Source: Amaricoccus macauensis_A
Lineage (GTDB): Bacteria > Pseudomonadota > Alphaproteobacteria > Rhodobacterales > Rhodobacteraceae
Length of the DNA: 64,000 nucleotides
Reading direction: 5' to 3'
Assembly (NCBI RefSeq): GCF_049800915.1
Contig: NZ_JBNAFY010000006.1
Location: 62,001 to 126,000, forward strand
Below, piece after piece: positions 26,709 to 35,552 of this stretch. Position 1 is the first letter of the stretch, and each line of letters opens with the position of its first letter. The notes below the pieces were generated by a model, which was given only the letters and a program-made list of their open reading frames with translations, searched no databases and had not been told where the DNA came from. A program made the translations under genes and the position numbers.

Positions 26709-26749
26709 ATGCATATCAAATATGCATGGAATATGCATGGAATATGCAT
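26709..26749. repeat. ATGCAT iteron array 2
   Basis: Four copies of ATGCAT at 26709, 26722, 26733 and 26744, spaced 13, 11 and 11 bases, in units ATGCATGGAAT. The array is bounded by CGTATGCAT on the left and ATGCATACG on the right. It lies between two convergent genes, 41 bases past gntR and 17 before the pgeF stop. The same unit occurs at 8667-8702. Confidence 0.82.
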
Positions 26750-26766
26750 ACGCCAAATGGCCGGAT

Positions 26767-27528
26767 TCAGAGGGCGATTGCGGAGATCAGCCGGCCATAA
26801 TCCGGCTCTTTGAGATGGGTCGAACGGCGGTAGGAAAAGAACCTGTCGGGCTCGGAATAGGTGCAGGCCCGGATCCACGCCGCCGAGCCAACGCCCGCCT
26901 CCCGAAGCCGCCAGAGCACGAAGCCCGGCAGGTCGAACTGGTATTTCCCAGGCGCGCGGCCATTCACGAAAAACTGCGTGTATTCAGGGCCTTCCGCTAG
27001 AAATTCCTCGAAGAATTCCTCGCCCACCTCGTAGTTGCGCTGGCTGATCGTCGGCCCCACCACGGCGCTGATCGAACCCCGCTCCGCACCGAGGCGCACC
27101 ATCGCCGCGACCGTTTCCTCGAGCACGCCGCCGAATGCTCCGCGCCAGCCCGCGTGGGCCGCCCCGATTACGCCCGCGTCACTGTCCGCGAACAGCACCG
27201 GCGCGCAATCGGCCGTTAGCACCGCCAGCGCAATCCCCTCGTGTTTTGTCACCATCCCGTCCGCCTTCGGCCGCTCTTCCCAGCCTTCGGGTCCGGCGAC
27301 AACCACCTCCGCCGAATGATACTGTTGCAAAGACAACAACTTAGGAGGATCGACATCCATTGCTTCCGCCACCCGCTGGCGGTTGAGCCCGACCGCTGCG
27401 CGCTGATCCGATGACCCCGGCCCACAATTGAGACCCTGATAAACACCCGAAGACGCGCCGCCCCGTCGGGTGAAAAAGCCATGTCTGGCAGGCGCGAGGT
27501 CCTCGCTGGTCAGTATTTCAAGGGTCAT
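26767..27528 (-). CDS. pgeF: Laccase-domain (YfiH/PgeF) purine nucleosidase-phosphorylase-like protein
   Basis: A 253-residue Cu-oxidase_4 (DUF152) protein. The conserved metal ligands are in QYHSAEVV, LTADCAPVLFAD and AAHAGWRGAF. Family members have been reported as peptidoglycan editing factor (PgeF) and as purine nucleoside phosphorylase/adenosine deaminase enzymes; which applies is not clear from sequence. Its start overlaps the midA stop by 4 bases, so it belongs to the lgt-midA-pgeF operon. Confidence 0.9.
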   Translation of the reverse strand: MTLEILTSEDLAPARHGFFTRRGGASSGVYQGLNCGPGSSDQRAAVGLNRQRVAEAMDVDPPKLLSLQQYHSAEVVVAGPEGWEERPKADGMVTKHEGIALAVLTADCAPVLFADSDAGVIGAAHAGWRGAFGGVLEETVAAMVRLGAERGSISAVVGPTISQRNYEVGEEFFEEFLAEGPEYTQFFVNGRAPGKYQFDLPGFVLWRLREAGVGSAAWIRACTYSEPDRFFSYRRSTHLKEPDYGRLISAIAL

Positions 27529-28595
27529 TCATCAAATCCCGGCAATGGCGGGGCGCCCTCACCCGTAAGCGCGAGCACCTGAAAGAGGTTTCCCATTTCC
27601 TCGGGATGGGTCAAGCGCCGATGCGCCGCGACATGGTTCGTCAGGGCCTCGCCCTTGAGCCCACGCGCCAGAACCTGCGCCCGGGCCGTGATTCCGAGCC
27701 GTTCCAGAAAAACACCTTGCGGCACCGTGCCGACGGCCCGCGCGGGTCGCGCCGCCTCCGCCAGCGCGCGAAAGCGGACATGAGCAGTGACATCCGCCTC
27801 CCCCGGTGCATCAAGCGGATCGTAGGACGCATGTTGCCGCAGGGCCTGAAGGGTATCTCCGGTGCCGTCCCAAGCGCCATAATCGATGAAGAGCGCAGCA
27901 CCGCCTCGCTCGGCGATACGCTTTCCGATCCAGCCTGCCACATGCTCGCCCAAGGGGTTCACTTCGACGATCACCCCATCCGGTGCGGCCACGAATGACC
28001 TGTCGAGATCAGGGTTCGCCACCGGGCGCGCCCATTGGAATCCAAGGCTTTTATCAGCTTCAAGCCTGACTTTCCGCTCTGCCCAGAAGTCTCCGGTTCG
28101 ACTGTACTGCCGGATGGGAAGCGCGTCGAAAAACTCGTTCGCCACGAGGAAAAGAGGCGCATCGGGCAAGACCTCCACGCGCTCCGCCCAATGCACGGCG
28201 TGACCGGCAAGGGTTTCTCTCTGCACATCGCGCAGACCGGTGCTGGTCTCCACAAGCCATATTTCGGCAGCCTCCAGGAAACCCGGAAGTGCCGTTGCTG
28301 CCCGCAGAATGTCGCGCATGAGCGTGCCGCGCCCTGGCCCCAATTCGGCCAGGACGAATGGTGCGGGTCTGCCATGATCGTGCCAGACCTGCGCGAGCCA
28401 CAGGCCAATCATTTCGCCGAACATCTGGCTGATTTCCGGCGCGGTGGTGAAATCACCTGCAGCGCCGATCCGCCCGGGCGCCATGTAGTATCCATGCTCG
28501 GGATGGGCGAGACACCATGACATGTATTCCGCGACACTGATGGGGCCGATCTCGGAGATCCGGTTCCGGATCAGTCTTTCGAGCGCCTCGCTCAC
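27525..28595 (-). CDS. SAM-dependent methyltransferase, MidA/NDUFAF7 family
   Basis: A 356-residue protein of the DUF185 family. It shows the SAM-binding loop ELGPGRGTLMRDILR, the upstream segment PAPFVLAE, and the family start ISVAEYMSWCLAHPEHGYYM. Mitochondrial relatives (NDUFAF7/MidA) methylate an arginine of a complex I subunit during assembly. Both ends overlap neighbours by 4 bases, giving the lgt-midA-pgeF order common in alphaproteobacteria. Confidence 0.9.
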   Translation of the reverse strand: MSEALERLIRNRISEIGPISVAEYMSWCLAHPEHGYYMAPGRIGAAGDFTTAPEISQMFGEMIGLWLAQVWHDHGRPAPFVLAELGPGRGTLMRDILRAATALPGFLEAAEIWLVETSTGLRDVQRETLAGHAVHWAERVEVLPDAPLFLVANEFFDALPIRQYSRTGDFWAERKVRLEADKSLGFQWARPVANPDLDRSFVAAPDGVIVEVNPLGEHVAGWIGKRIAERGGAALFIDYGAWDGTGDTLQALRQHASYDPLDAPGEADVTAHVRFRALAEAARPARAVGTVPQGVFLERLGITARAQVLARGLKGEALTNHVAAHRRLTHPEEMGNLFQVLALTGEGAPPLPGFDE

Positions 28596-29479
28596 GCCCG
28601 CCGCCGTGCGGTCCAGAGCAGGAGCGCGAGCCCCGCGACGACCATCGGTAGTGACAGGATCTGGCCCATTGTGAGCCCCGCTTCCATCCCGAAGCGTATG
28701 ACATGTCCCGAGGGATTATCAGACGTGATGAATTGTGCGTCAGCCTGCCGAAAGCCCTCAACGAACGTCCGTGCCAGGCCATAGCCGATCAGGAAGAGAG
28801 CGATTATCCGGCCTGGCCGCTTGAGCGCGCCTCGCCGACAGGCAATGAAAAGCACCGCGAATAGAACGACGCCTTCGAGTCCCGCCTCGTAGAGTTGGGA
28901 CGGATGGCGCGCGCATACTGCCTCCCAGATTGGTGGGCAGGTTTGGGCCTCCACGCCCGGGAAGATCACGCCCCATGGAAGCTCGGTCGGTCGCCCCCAA
29001 AGTTCGGCATTGATGAAATTCGCGATCCGACCGAAAAAGAGCCCGATGGGAGCGGCCGCCGCCACCGCGTCACCGATGCGAACCGCATCGAGCCCATTGC
29101 GCAAGGCATAGCCCAGAATGCCAACAATCACGCCGAGAAAACCGCCGTGGAACGACATGCCGCCCTGCCAGATGGCGAGGATTTCCGCCGGATGTGCCAG
29201 ATAGTACGCGGGCTTATAGAAGAACACGAAACCGAGCCGCCCTCCGAGGATCACGCCGAGGATCATCCAGGTCAGCAGATCGTCGGTTTGCTCGGGTTTC
29301 ATGGGCGGCGCGCCCCCCCAAAGCGCCGGCCTGCGGCAGAGGCCCGCCACAAAGCGCCATCCGAGAAGAAGACCGGCAATATAGGCCAGTGCATACCAGC
29401 GAATCGCAAGCTCGATGCCAAAAAGCTCGACAGAGAACAGAACAGGATCGATTTCGGGAAATGGCAGAACGAGCTGCAT
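28592..29479 (-). CDS. lgt: Prolipoprotein diacylglyceryl transferase
   Basis: A 295-residue polytopic inner-membrane enzyme that attaches diacylglycerol to the lipobox cysteine of prolipoproteins. Conserved features are IRWYALAYIAGLLLGW, the GGRLGFVFFY loop, the Lgt signature GRIANFINAELWGRPTELPW and HPSQLYEA. Seven hydrophobic helices fit the family. It is the first gene of the operon and divergent from ubiK. Confidence 0.95.
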   Translation of the reverse strand: MQLVLPFPEIDPVLFSVELFGIELAIRWYALAYIAGLLLGWRFVAGLCRRPALWGGAPPMKPEQTDDLLTWMILGVILGGRLGFVFFYKPAYYLAHPAEILAIWQGGMSFHGGFLGVIVGILGYALRNGLDAVRIGDAVAAAAPIGLFFGRIANFINAELWGRPTELPWGVIFPGVEAQTCPPIWEAVCARHPSQLYEAGLEGVVLFAVLFIACRRGALKRPGRIIALFLIGYGLARTFVEGFRQADAQFITSDNPSGHVIRFGMEAGLTMGQILSLPMVVAGLALLLWTARRRA

Positions 29480-29594
29480 TGGGGCTCCGTGCTGAATTCG
29501 GGCCCTGCATCTCCGGGGCAGACACGGGTGTCAAGCGGCCTTGGCACGAGCCGCCGCGGAGACCATATAAGGGAATAGGTTCAAGGAGGCTCAC

Positions 29595-29864
29595 ATGCAA
29601 TCGCGTAACAAGGTACTCGACGACGTCGCTCAGCTTTTCACAAACGCGATGGGCGTTGCCCAAGGCGCACGTTCGGAGGCGGAAACTGCTTTCAAGGGAA
29701 TGCTGGACCGCTGGCTCGCAGATCGCAACTTCGTGACCCGCGAGGAATTTGACGCGGTTCGGGTGATGGCACAGAAGGCGCGCGAGGAGAATGAGGCGCT
29801 GAAGTCAAGAATTGAGGCGCTTGAGGCGCGCAAGGGCGCACCCTCGGACCTTGCGGACGGTTAA
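29595..29864 (+). CDS. ubiK: Ubiquinone biosynthesis accessory factor UbiK (BMFP domain)
   Basis: An 89-residue helical protein of the BMFP/DUF526 family. An amphipathic N-terminal helix (LDDVAQLFTNAMGVAQGAR) is followed by a segment with DRWLADRNFVTREEFDAV and a C-terminal coiled coil (about residues 60-80). UbiK supports late steps of ubiquinone synthesis and contacts membranes. Confidence 0.88.
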   Translation: MQSRNKVLDDVAQLFTNAMGVAQGARSEAETAFKGMLDRWLADRNFVTREEFDAVRVMAQKAREENEALKSRIEALEARKGAPSDLADG

Positions 29865-30041
29865 GTGCCGTTTACCCGACTCCCAGATGTTTTCCCGGAA
29901 GAGAACATTTCTCTTTACAGGTCATTTTCCATCTCCCACCATATGTAGTGGATGAGGGGTGGTGAACCTCTCATCATTGTCAACCTCACAGCCCCCGCGC
30001 GGGCTCGGTTCCGCCGGAGGCCATTAAGAGAGGCATCGGGT

Positions 30042-30545
30042 ATGAGCTACGTCGAGCGTGACTTTGACTGCGAGGAACTTCATCCCATCGATATCGTGGA
30101 AACTCTCGCCGAAGAGCGGGACTGGGATTTCGATCGTATTGGAGATGATCAGATTGCCATGGCAATCGAAGGCACCTGGAGCACGTATTCCGTGACCCTC
30201 GCCCTCTCTCATCAGGATCAGAGCCTCCGCCTCATCTGCGCCTTCCCGATGGATCCGCCCGAAGAGCGTCTTCGGGAACTTTATACCGTCATGGGCATGG
30301 CAAACGACAAGTGCTGGTCTGGAGCCTTCACCATGTGGAGCGAGCAGAGCCTGATGGCGTATCGCTACAGTCTCAACCTCGCAGGCGGGGCGCAGGCCTC
30401 TTCGGCCCAGATCAATGACATGGTCCGATGCGCCATCGCCGTCTGCGAGCGGTTCTATCCGGCCTTCCAGCTTGTGGCCGCCGGAGAGGATTCCGCCGAG
30501 AATTCCCTTGGAATGGCGATGGCGGAGGCCTACGGTCGGGCCTGA
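30042..30545 (+). CDS. YbjN-domain protein
   Basis: A 167-residue protein resembling the YbjN/type III secretion chaperone-like fold, which is common upstream of proC in Rhodobacteraceae. The segments LHPIDIVETLAEERDWDFDR, AIEGTWSTYSVTLALSH and CWSGAFTMWSEQSLMAYRYS are diagnostic in order and spacing. ATG 30042 was chosen over an upstream frame opening at 29952 because the extension is basic and non-homologous. The biochemical role is unknown. Confidence 0.8.
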   Translation: MSYVERDFDCEELHPIDIVETLAEERDWDFDRIGDDQIAMAIEGTWSTYSVTLALSHQDQSLRLICAFPMDPPEERLRELYTVMGMANDKCWSGAFTMWSEQSLMAYRYSLNLAGGAQASSAQINDMVRCAIAVCERFYPAFQLVAAGEDSAENSLGMAMAEAYGRA

Positions 30546-30570
30546 GCGACCCCGCGTCCTACCGATTGAT

Positions 30571-30639
30571 CGGGGCGGAAAAGACTCGGACCATCTTGGT
30601 TCGGGTCGAGTTGTCCGCCCCGCTCCACAGTTGCGGGGC
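30571..30639 (+). promoter_or_regulatory. proC leader with two mutually exclusive stems
   Basis: Stem A pairs CGGGGCGGA (30571-30579) with TCCGCCCCG (30614-30622), with inner stem ACTCG/CGAGT and a GACC/GGTT (one G-U) tip. Stem B pairs GCCCCG (30617-30622) with CGGGGC (30634-30639), reusing the 3' arm of A. Stem B ends about 11 bases before the GGGGGAAG ribosome site of proC. Pairing is seen; function is inferred. Confidence 0.4.
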
Positions 30640-30656
30640 CGGACAAAGGGGGAAGA

Positions 30657-31481
30657 ATGTCACTCGAAGCGATCCAGGACCGTGGCCTCGTTCTGCTCGG
30701 CTGCGGCAAGATGGGTTCGGCCCTTCTGGCCGGCTGGCTGGAAAGGGGGCTGGCGCCCGGTGCCTTTACCATTATCGATCCGAAGCCGTCACCCTGGCTC
30801 GAGGAGCTTGCGCAGAAGGGCCTTCGCCTGAACGCGGAGGTGCCTGATGCGCCTGCGGCCGCAATGTTTGCGGTCAAACCACAGATGATGGACGAGGCGC
30901 TTCCCAGCCTGCGTGCGCTTGGAGGAGGGGAGACGGTGCTGCTCTCCATTGCGGCTGGGACACCGATAGGACGGTTCGAAACGGAATTCGGCAGCGAGAC
31001 ACCAATCGTCCGCGCCATGCCGAACACGCCTGCATCCATTGGAAGGGGTGTGACGGCACTTGTCGGCAATGAACCGGCTCAGGGAAGCCCGCTTGATCTT
31101 TCGGAAGCGCTCATGTCAGCCGTGGGGGAAACAGTTCGACTGACGAGCGAGGATCAGATGGATGCGGTTACGGCCGTGTCCGGTTCCGGCCCGGCCTATG
31201 TCTTTCTCATGGTCGAAGCGTTGGCCGCTGCCGGAGAGGCGGAAGGGCTCGAACCCGAGTTGGCGCTAACACTCGCCCGCGCGACTGTCTCTGGGGCAGG
31301 CGCGATGGCCTTGGCCCAGGACATCCCGCCGGGCCAACTGCGCGAGAACGTGACGAGCCCCGGCGGAACAACGGCCGCCGCCCTCTCGGTTCTGATGCGA
31401 GAGGGAGACGGGCTGCCCCGGCTCTTGCGCGAAGCGGTGGCCGCTGCAGCCCAGCGCGGCCGCGAACTCGCCAGGGGCTGA
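30657..31481 (+). CDS. proC: Pyrroline-5-carboxylate reductase
   Basis: A 274-residue enzyme performing the last step of proline synthesis with NAD(P)H. The Rossmann motif LLGCGKMGSALLAGW lies near the N terminus, VRAMPNTPASIGRG is in the middle, and the C-terminal signature is SGSGPAYVFLMVEAL followed by NVTSPGGTTAAAL. ATG 30657 is preceded by GGGGGAAG. The 5' leader has alternative hairpins. Confidence 0.94.
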   Translation: MSLEAIQDRGLVLLGCGKMGSALLAGWLERGLAPGAFTIIDPKPSPWLEELAQKGLRLNAEVPDAPAAAMFAVKPQMMDEALPSLRALGGGETVLLSIAAGTPIGRFETEFGSETPIVRAMPNTPASIGRGVTALVGNEPAQGSPLDLSEALMSAVGETVRLTSEDQMDAVTAVSGSGPAYVFLMVEALAAAGEAEGLEPELALTLARATVSGAGAMALAQDIPPGQLRENVTSPGGTTAAALSVLMREGDGLPRLLREAVAAAAQRGRELARG

Positions 31482-31579
31482 ATGATGCAGGCGGGAACAC
31501 AAGACCCATCGGCCCGCAGAGACAATCAGGATCACGCGGAAAACGCGTGAACGTCTCGCGCTTCACCGCGGGGCAAATT

Positions 31580-31629
31580 TATTGTGCGGTGCAGCATAAA
31601 ACTTGACTTTCATGCTGCACCGCACAATA
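31580..31629 (+). promoter_or_regulatory. Phasin promoter with 18-base palindromic operator
   Basis: Perfect arms TATTGTGCGGTGCAGCAT (31580-31597) and ATGCTGCACCGCACAATA (31612-31629) are separated by 14 bases. A -35 TTGACT (31603-31608) lies in the gap and CAATAT (31625-31630) 16 bases further would be the -10, so the right arm fills the promoter spacer. TGC-rich sites of this kind are bound by PhaR, the repressor of phasin genes; PhaR binding here is inferred. Confidence 0.75.
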
Positions 31630-31669
31630 TCCGGAGTGTCGCAAGGACACAGCAAGGAAGGAGAGCCCG

Positions 31670-32137
31670 ATGTTCGACCCCAAGACCTACGCATTCGACG
31701 TTGAGAAGATGACCGAATTCTTCAAGCAGAACGACTTTACCAAGCAGTTCAGCAACATGAAGCTGCCGAATGTTGACGCGGAATCCATCATGGCCGCGCA
31801 GCAGAAGAACATGGATGCGCTGATCGAAGCCAACAAGGCAGCCGCAGCCGGCTATCAGGATCTGTTCAAGAAGCAGATGGCCGTGTTCGAAGAGACGATG
31901 GCTGAAGCTCAAAAGTACATGGGCTCGATGGATACCACGAAGCTCGATCCCGAAGCCGCCAAGGCCCAGGCCGAACTTGCAAAGGCTGCCTTCGAGAAGG
32001 CCCTCGCAAACATGCAGGCCCTTGCCGAGAGCGCCCAGAAAGCCAACTCGGAAGCCTATGAGATCGTCTCCGCTCGTGTTCAGGAGAGCCTGAACGAACT
32101 GCGCGAATACGCTTCCAAGATCGCCACCAACGCCTGA
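31670..32137 (+). CDS. Phasin (polyhydroxyalkanoate granule protein)
   Basis: A 155-residue helical protein, rich in Ala, Lys and Glu and without cysteine, of the phasin family that coats PHA granules. It includes AAQQKNMDALIEANKAAAAG, the typical phasin heptad region, and a long C-terminal amphipathic helix. It has a strong ribosome site (AAGGAAGGAG), a strong palindromic promoter and its own terminator, fitting a highly expressed single gene. No pha synthase genes are in the window. Confidence 0.92.
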   Translation: MFDPKTYAFDVEKMTEFFKQNDFTKQFSNMKLPNVDAESIMAAQQKNMDALIEANKAAAAGYQDLFKKQMAVFEETMAEAQKYMGSMDTTKLDPEAAKAQAELAKAAFEKALANMQALAESAQKANSEAYEIVSARVQESLNELREYASKIATNA

Positions 32138-32163
32138 TCCTTCAGGTTCAGCGCCGAATGTCG

Positions 32164-32196
32164 AAACCGCTTGCCCTATCAGGGCTGGCGGTTTTT
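32164..32196 (+). terminator. Rho-independent terminator of the phasin gene
   Basis: AAACCGC (32164-32170) pairs with GCGGTTT (32188-32194), with inner GCCC/GGGC pairs, and runs into a T tract, 27 bases after the phasin stop. Confidence 0.85.
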
Positions 32197-32328
32197 GTTA
32201 TGCGCGGCTTCCATTGCCGGTTTGCATGTGTTTGGGGGTAGCGTCTTGCTCCCGCGCGGGAAACGGGGCAGGCAGGCGGTCATGGGCTGCAGTGGCCAGA
32301 GCGGAACCGGCGACAGGAGAAGGAGCGT

Positions 32329-32667
32329 ATGAAGCAGATCGGGTTCGAAGATTTCCTGAAGGTGGATATTCGCGTCGGACGGATCACTCGAGCCGAACCG
32401 TTCCCGGAAGCGCGGAAACCGGCCTTCAAGCTCTGGATTGATTTCGGCCCCGAGATCGGCGAGCGCAAATCCTCCGCGCAGATTACGAAGCATTACGATC
32501 CGGAAAGACTTGTCGGCCGCCAAGTCATGGCCGTGGTGAATTTCCCGCCCCGCCAGATCGGCCCGGTCCGCTCGGAAGTTCTGGTGCTTGGAGTCTCCGA
32601 TGCCGAAGGCGGCATCGTGCTTCTCACCCCCGACCAAACCGTGCCGCTCGGCGCACGGATGCATTGA
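32329..32667 (+). CDS. csaA: tRNA-binding domain protein CsaA
   Basis: A 112-residue single OB-fold tRNA_bind protein with FLKVDIRVGRI and SSAQITKHYDPERLVGRQV followed by VNFPPRQIG. CsaA is reported to act as an export-related chaperone and to bind tRNA. ATG 32329 follows GGAGAAGGAG. Confidence 0.9.
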   Translation: MKQIGFEDFLKVDIRVGRITRAEPFPEARKPAFKLWIDFGPEIGERKSSAQITKHYDPERLVGRQVMAVVNFPPRQIGPVRSEVLVLGVSDAEGGIVLLTPDQTVPLGARMH

Positions 32668-32689
32668 CCCTCACCAACCGAGACACGCC

Positions 32690-33655
32690 ATGAGCCCTCC
32701 GAGAATTATCGTGACGCGCAAACTGCCGAAACCGGTTGAGGACCGCCTTCGCGATAGCTTCATCGTTGCCCTGAATCCGGATGACACACCCTTCACAAGC
32801 GATCGGCTGACGCTAGCACTCAAGCATGCCGATGGTATGCTCTGCACCGTGACCGATCTCTTCGACGAGGAGATCCTCTCGGCAGAGGGCAGGCGCAGGA
32901 CGCGGATTATCGCGAATTTCGGTGTGGGTGTGAACAATATCGATCTCGACGCAGCAGAGGCGCAGGGTCTTACGATCACGAACACTCCGGACGTGCTTAC
33001 CGACGCGACGGCCGATCTCGCCATGGCGCTGATCCTTGCCGCGACCCGGCGCATGACCGAGAGCGAAGCGATCCTGCGGCGTGGGGAATGGAAGCAGTTC
33101 GCACCAACTGGCTTTCTTGGCACCGGGCTGCAGGGCAAGACCCTCGGCATTGTCGGCATGGGGCGGATCGGTGAGGCAACTGCACGTCGGGCTCATTTCG
33201 GCTTCGGAATGAAGATTGCCTATCATAGCCGGTCGCCCAAGGGGCCGTTCGATTTTCCGGCCGACGGCCTCACTTCGCTGAAGCGGCTGCTGGCGGTTTC
33301 CGATGTTGTTTCGCTACACCTCCCCGGCGGCGGATCGAACAGCGGGCTGATCTCGGCCGAGGAACTGGCGGCAATGAAGCCGGGCGCATACCTCGTGAAT
33401 ACTGCACGAGGCGATCTGGTGAATGAGGCCGCCCTTGCCCATGCGCTGCGGGAAGGTCGTCTGGCGGGCGCCGGTCTCGATGTTTTCGCCGAAGAGCCTC
33501 ATGTTCCCGAGGCTCTACTGACGCTGCCGAACGTCACGCTCCTGCCGCATATCGGCAGTGCGACCGTAGAGACGCGAACGGCCATGGGTATGCTGGCGGT
33601 GGACAACCTTGAGGCGTTCTTCGACGGTCGGGAACTGCCGAGCAAAGTCGTGTAG
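32690..33655 (+). CDS. D-2-hydroxyacid dehydrogenase (glyoxylate reductase type)
   Basis: A 321-residue NAD(P)-dependent dehydrogenase. Its nucleotide-binding motif is GIVGMGRIG, and the catalytic Arg, Glu and His lie in NTARGDLVNE, LDVFAEEPHVP and LLPHIGSAT. The overall pattern is closest to GhrB-like glyoxylate/hydroxypyruvate reductases. ATG 32690 is chosen; the frame opens at 32588 inside csaA. Confidence 0.88.
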   Translation: MSPPRIIVTRKLPKPVEDRLRDSFIVALNPDDTPFTSDRLTLALKHADGMLCTVTDLFDEEILSAEGRRRTRIIANFGVGVNNIDLDAAEAQGLTITNTPDVLTDATADLAMALILAATRRMTESEAILRRGEWKQFAPTGFLGTGLQGKTLGIVGMGRIGEATARRAHFGFGMKIAYHSRSPKGPFDFPADGLTSLKRLLAVSDVVSLHLPGGGSNSGLISAEELAAMKPGAYLVNTARGDLVNEAALAHALREGRLAGAGLDVFAEEPHVPEALLTLPNVTLLPHIGSATVETRTAMGMLAVDNLEAFFDGRELPSKVV

Positions 33656-33737
33656 AACGGCCCCATTTCTCCGCGTCGTTGCCATCGACTTTGGGCCATC
33701 GGACGCCTAAATGTGCGTGACAAACCACGGAGGTCCG

Positions 33738-35552
33738 ATGCACACGCCCCTATTCGACGCCCGCGATGCAGCCGCCGGTGACACTCTTGGCGACCTGCCC
33801 GAATGGAACCTCGACGATCTCTACACAGGGCCGGATGCGCCTGAGATTGCACGCGACATGGATTGGCTGCGCGCCGAATGCCAGGCATTTGCCGCAGATT
33901 TCGAAGGCAAGCTCGGCACGCTCGATGCCGCGGGTCTGCTCGGCGCAATCCGGCGCTACGAGAAGATCCAGACAGTTTCGGGCCGCATCATGAGCTATGC
34001 GGGCCTGCGCTATTATCAAAATACGACCGATGCGAACCGTGCCAAGTTCTTTGGGGACAAGCAGGGCGAGATAACGGATATCTCTACGCCCCTGGTCTTC
34101 TTTTCACTCGAACTGAACCGTATTGACGATGGAGCGCTCGACGCGCGGCTGGCAGAAGATGACGAACTCGCGCGCTACAAGCCGGTAATTGATCGCATCC
34201 GCGCCATGAAACCCTACCAGCTCTCGGACGAGCTGGAAAAGTTTCTCCATGACCAATCCGTCGTCGGCGCAGCTGCCTGGAACCGGCTCTTTGACGAGAC
34301 GATGGCGGGGCTGACCTTCGACGTTGATGGCGAAATCCTCACGCTCGAGGCGACGCTGAACCTTCTGACCGAGCAGGATCGCGCAAGGCGTCAGGCCGGG
34401 GCCGAGGCGCTTGCAGGCGTTTTCAAAGAGAACCTCCCGCTGTTTGCGCGCATCACCAATACGCTGGCGAAGGAAAAGGAAATCGAGGACCGCTGGCGCA
34501 AGCTACCGACCCCTCAAACCGCTCGCCATCTCTCGAACGATGTTGAACCCGAGGTCGTCGAGGCACTGCGCAACGCGGTGGTCAGCGCGTATCCGAAGCT
34601 CTCGCATCGCTACTATGCCCTGAAAGCCAAATGGCTGGGACTGGAGCAACTCGAAGTCTGGGATCGCAATGCGCCGCTGCCGATGGAGGACGATCGCAAG
34701 ATCGGCTGGACCGAGGCGCGCGAAACCGTGCTTGGGGCCTATTCGGGCTTTGATCCGAAGATGGCCGAGATTGCCGAGCCGTTTTTCGAGAAAGGCTGGA
34801 TCGACGCCCCGGTAAAGCCCGGCAAGGCTCCGGGCGCTTTTGCGCATCCCACCGTAACCGAGGTGCATCCCTACGTGATGCTTAACTATCTCGGCAAACC
34901 GCGCGATGTGATGACACTTGCTCATGAACTGGGGCATGGCGTTCACCAGGTTCTCGCGGCTGAACAGGGCGAGTTGCTCTCCTCTACGCCACTTACGTTG
35001 GCTGAGACTGCAAGCGTTTTCGGGGAGATGCTGACCTTCCGCCGGTTGCTGGATGCCGCCCCCGACCAGAAGACCCGCAAGGTTCTGCTCGCCGGCAAGG
35101 TCGAGGACATGATCAACACGGTCGTGCGTCAGATCGCCTTCTATGATTTCGAATGCAAGCTTCATGCAGCGCGCCGCGAGGGCGAACTGACGCCAGATGA
35201 TATCAATGAGATCTGGATGAGCATCCAGGCCGAAAGCCTTGGTCCGGTATTCAACTTCATGGAAGGCTACGAGACCTTCTGGACGTATATCCCGCATTTC
35301 ATCCATTCGCCGTTCTACGTTTATGCCTATGCGTTCGGCGATGGGCTGGTGAATGCACTTTACGCCGTCTACCAGGACGGTGACCCAGCCTTCGCGGAGA
35401 AGTATTGCGAGATGCTGAAGGCCGGCGGCTCGAAGCATCACAAGGAGCTTCTGGCGCCCTTCGGGCTCGATGCATCCGACCCCAAATTCTGGGATAAGGG
35501 GCTCGACCTCATTTCCTCTATGATCGACGAGCTCGAGGCGATGGAAGGGTGA
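33738..35552 (+). CDS. pepF: Oligoendopeptidase F (M3B metallopeptidase)
   Basis: A 604-residue cytosolic zinc peptidase of the M3 family that degrades short peptides. It has the zinc motif LAHELGHGVHQ and a downstream Glu ligand region LAETASVFGEML. The substrate-channel segment FNFMEGYETFWTYIPHFIHS and the C-terminal YVYAYAFGDGLVNALY motif are intact. ATG 33738 follows CGGAGG. Its stop overlaps the next gene. Confidence 0.92.
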   Translation: MHTPLFDARDAAAGDTLGDLPEWNLDDLYTGPDAPEIARDMDWLRAECQAFAADFEGKLGTLDAAGLLGAIRRYEKIQTVSGRIMSYAGLRYYQNTTDANRAKFFGDKQGEITDISTPLVFFSLELNRIDDGALDARLAEDDELARYKPVIDRIRAMKPYQLSDELEKFLHDQSVVGAAAWNRLFDETMAGLTFDVDGEILTLEATLNLLTEQDRARRQAGAEALAGVFKENLPLFARITNTLAKEKEIEDRWRKLPTPQTARHLSNDVEPEVVEALRNAVVSAYPKLSHRYYALKAKWLGLEQLEVWDRNAPLPMEDDRKIGWTEARETVLGAYSGFDPKMAEIAEPFFEKGWIDAPVKPGKAPGAFAHPTVTEVHPYVMLNYLGKPRDVMTLAHELGHGVHQVLAAEQGELLSSTPLTLAETASVFGEMLTFRRLLDAAPDQKTRKVLLAGKVEDMINTVVRQIAFYDFECKLHAARREGELTPDDINEIWMSIQAESLGPVFNFMEGYETFWTYIPHFIHSPFYVYAYAFGDGLVNALYAVYQDGDPAFAEKYCEMLKAGGSKHHKELLAPFGLDASDPKFWDKGLDLISSMIDELEAMEG

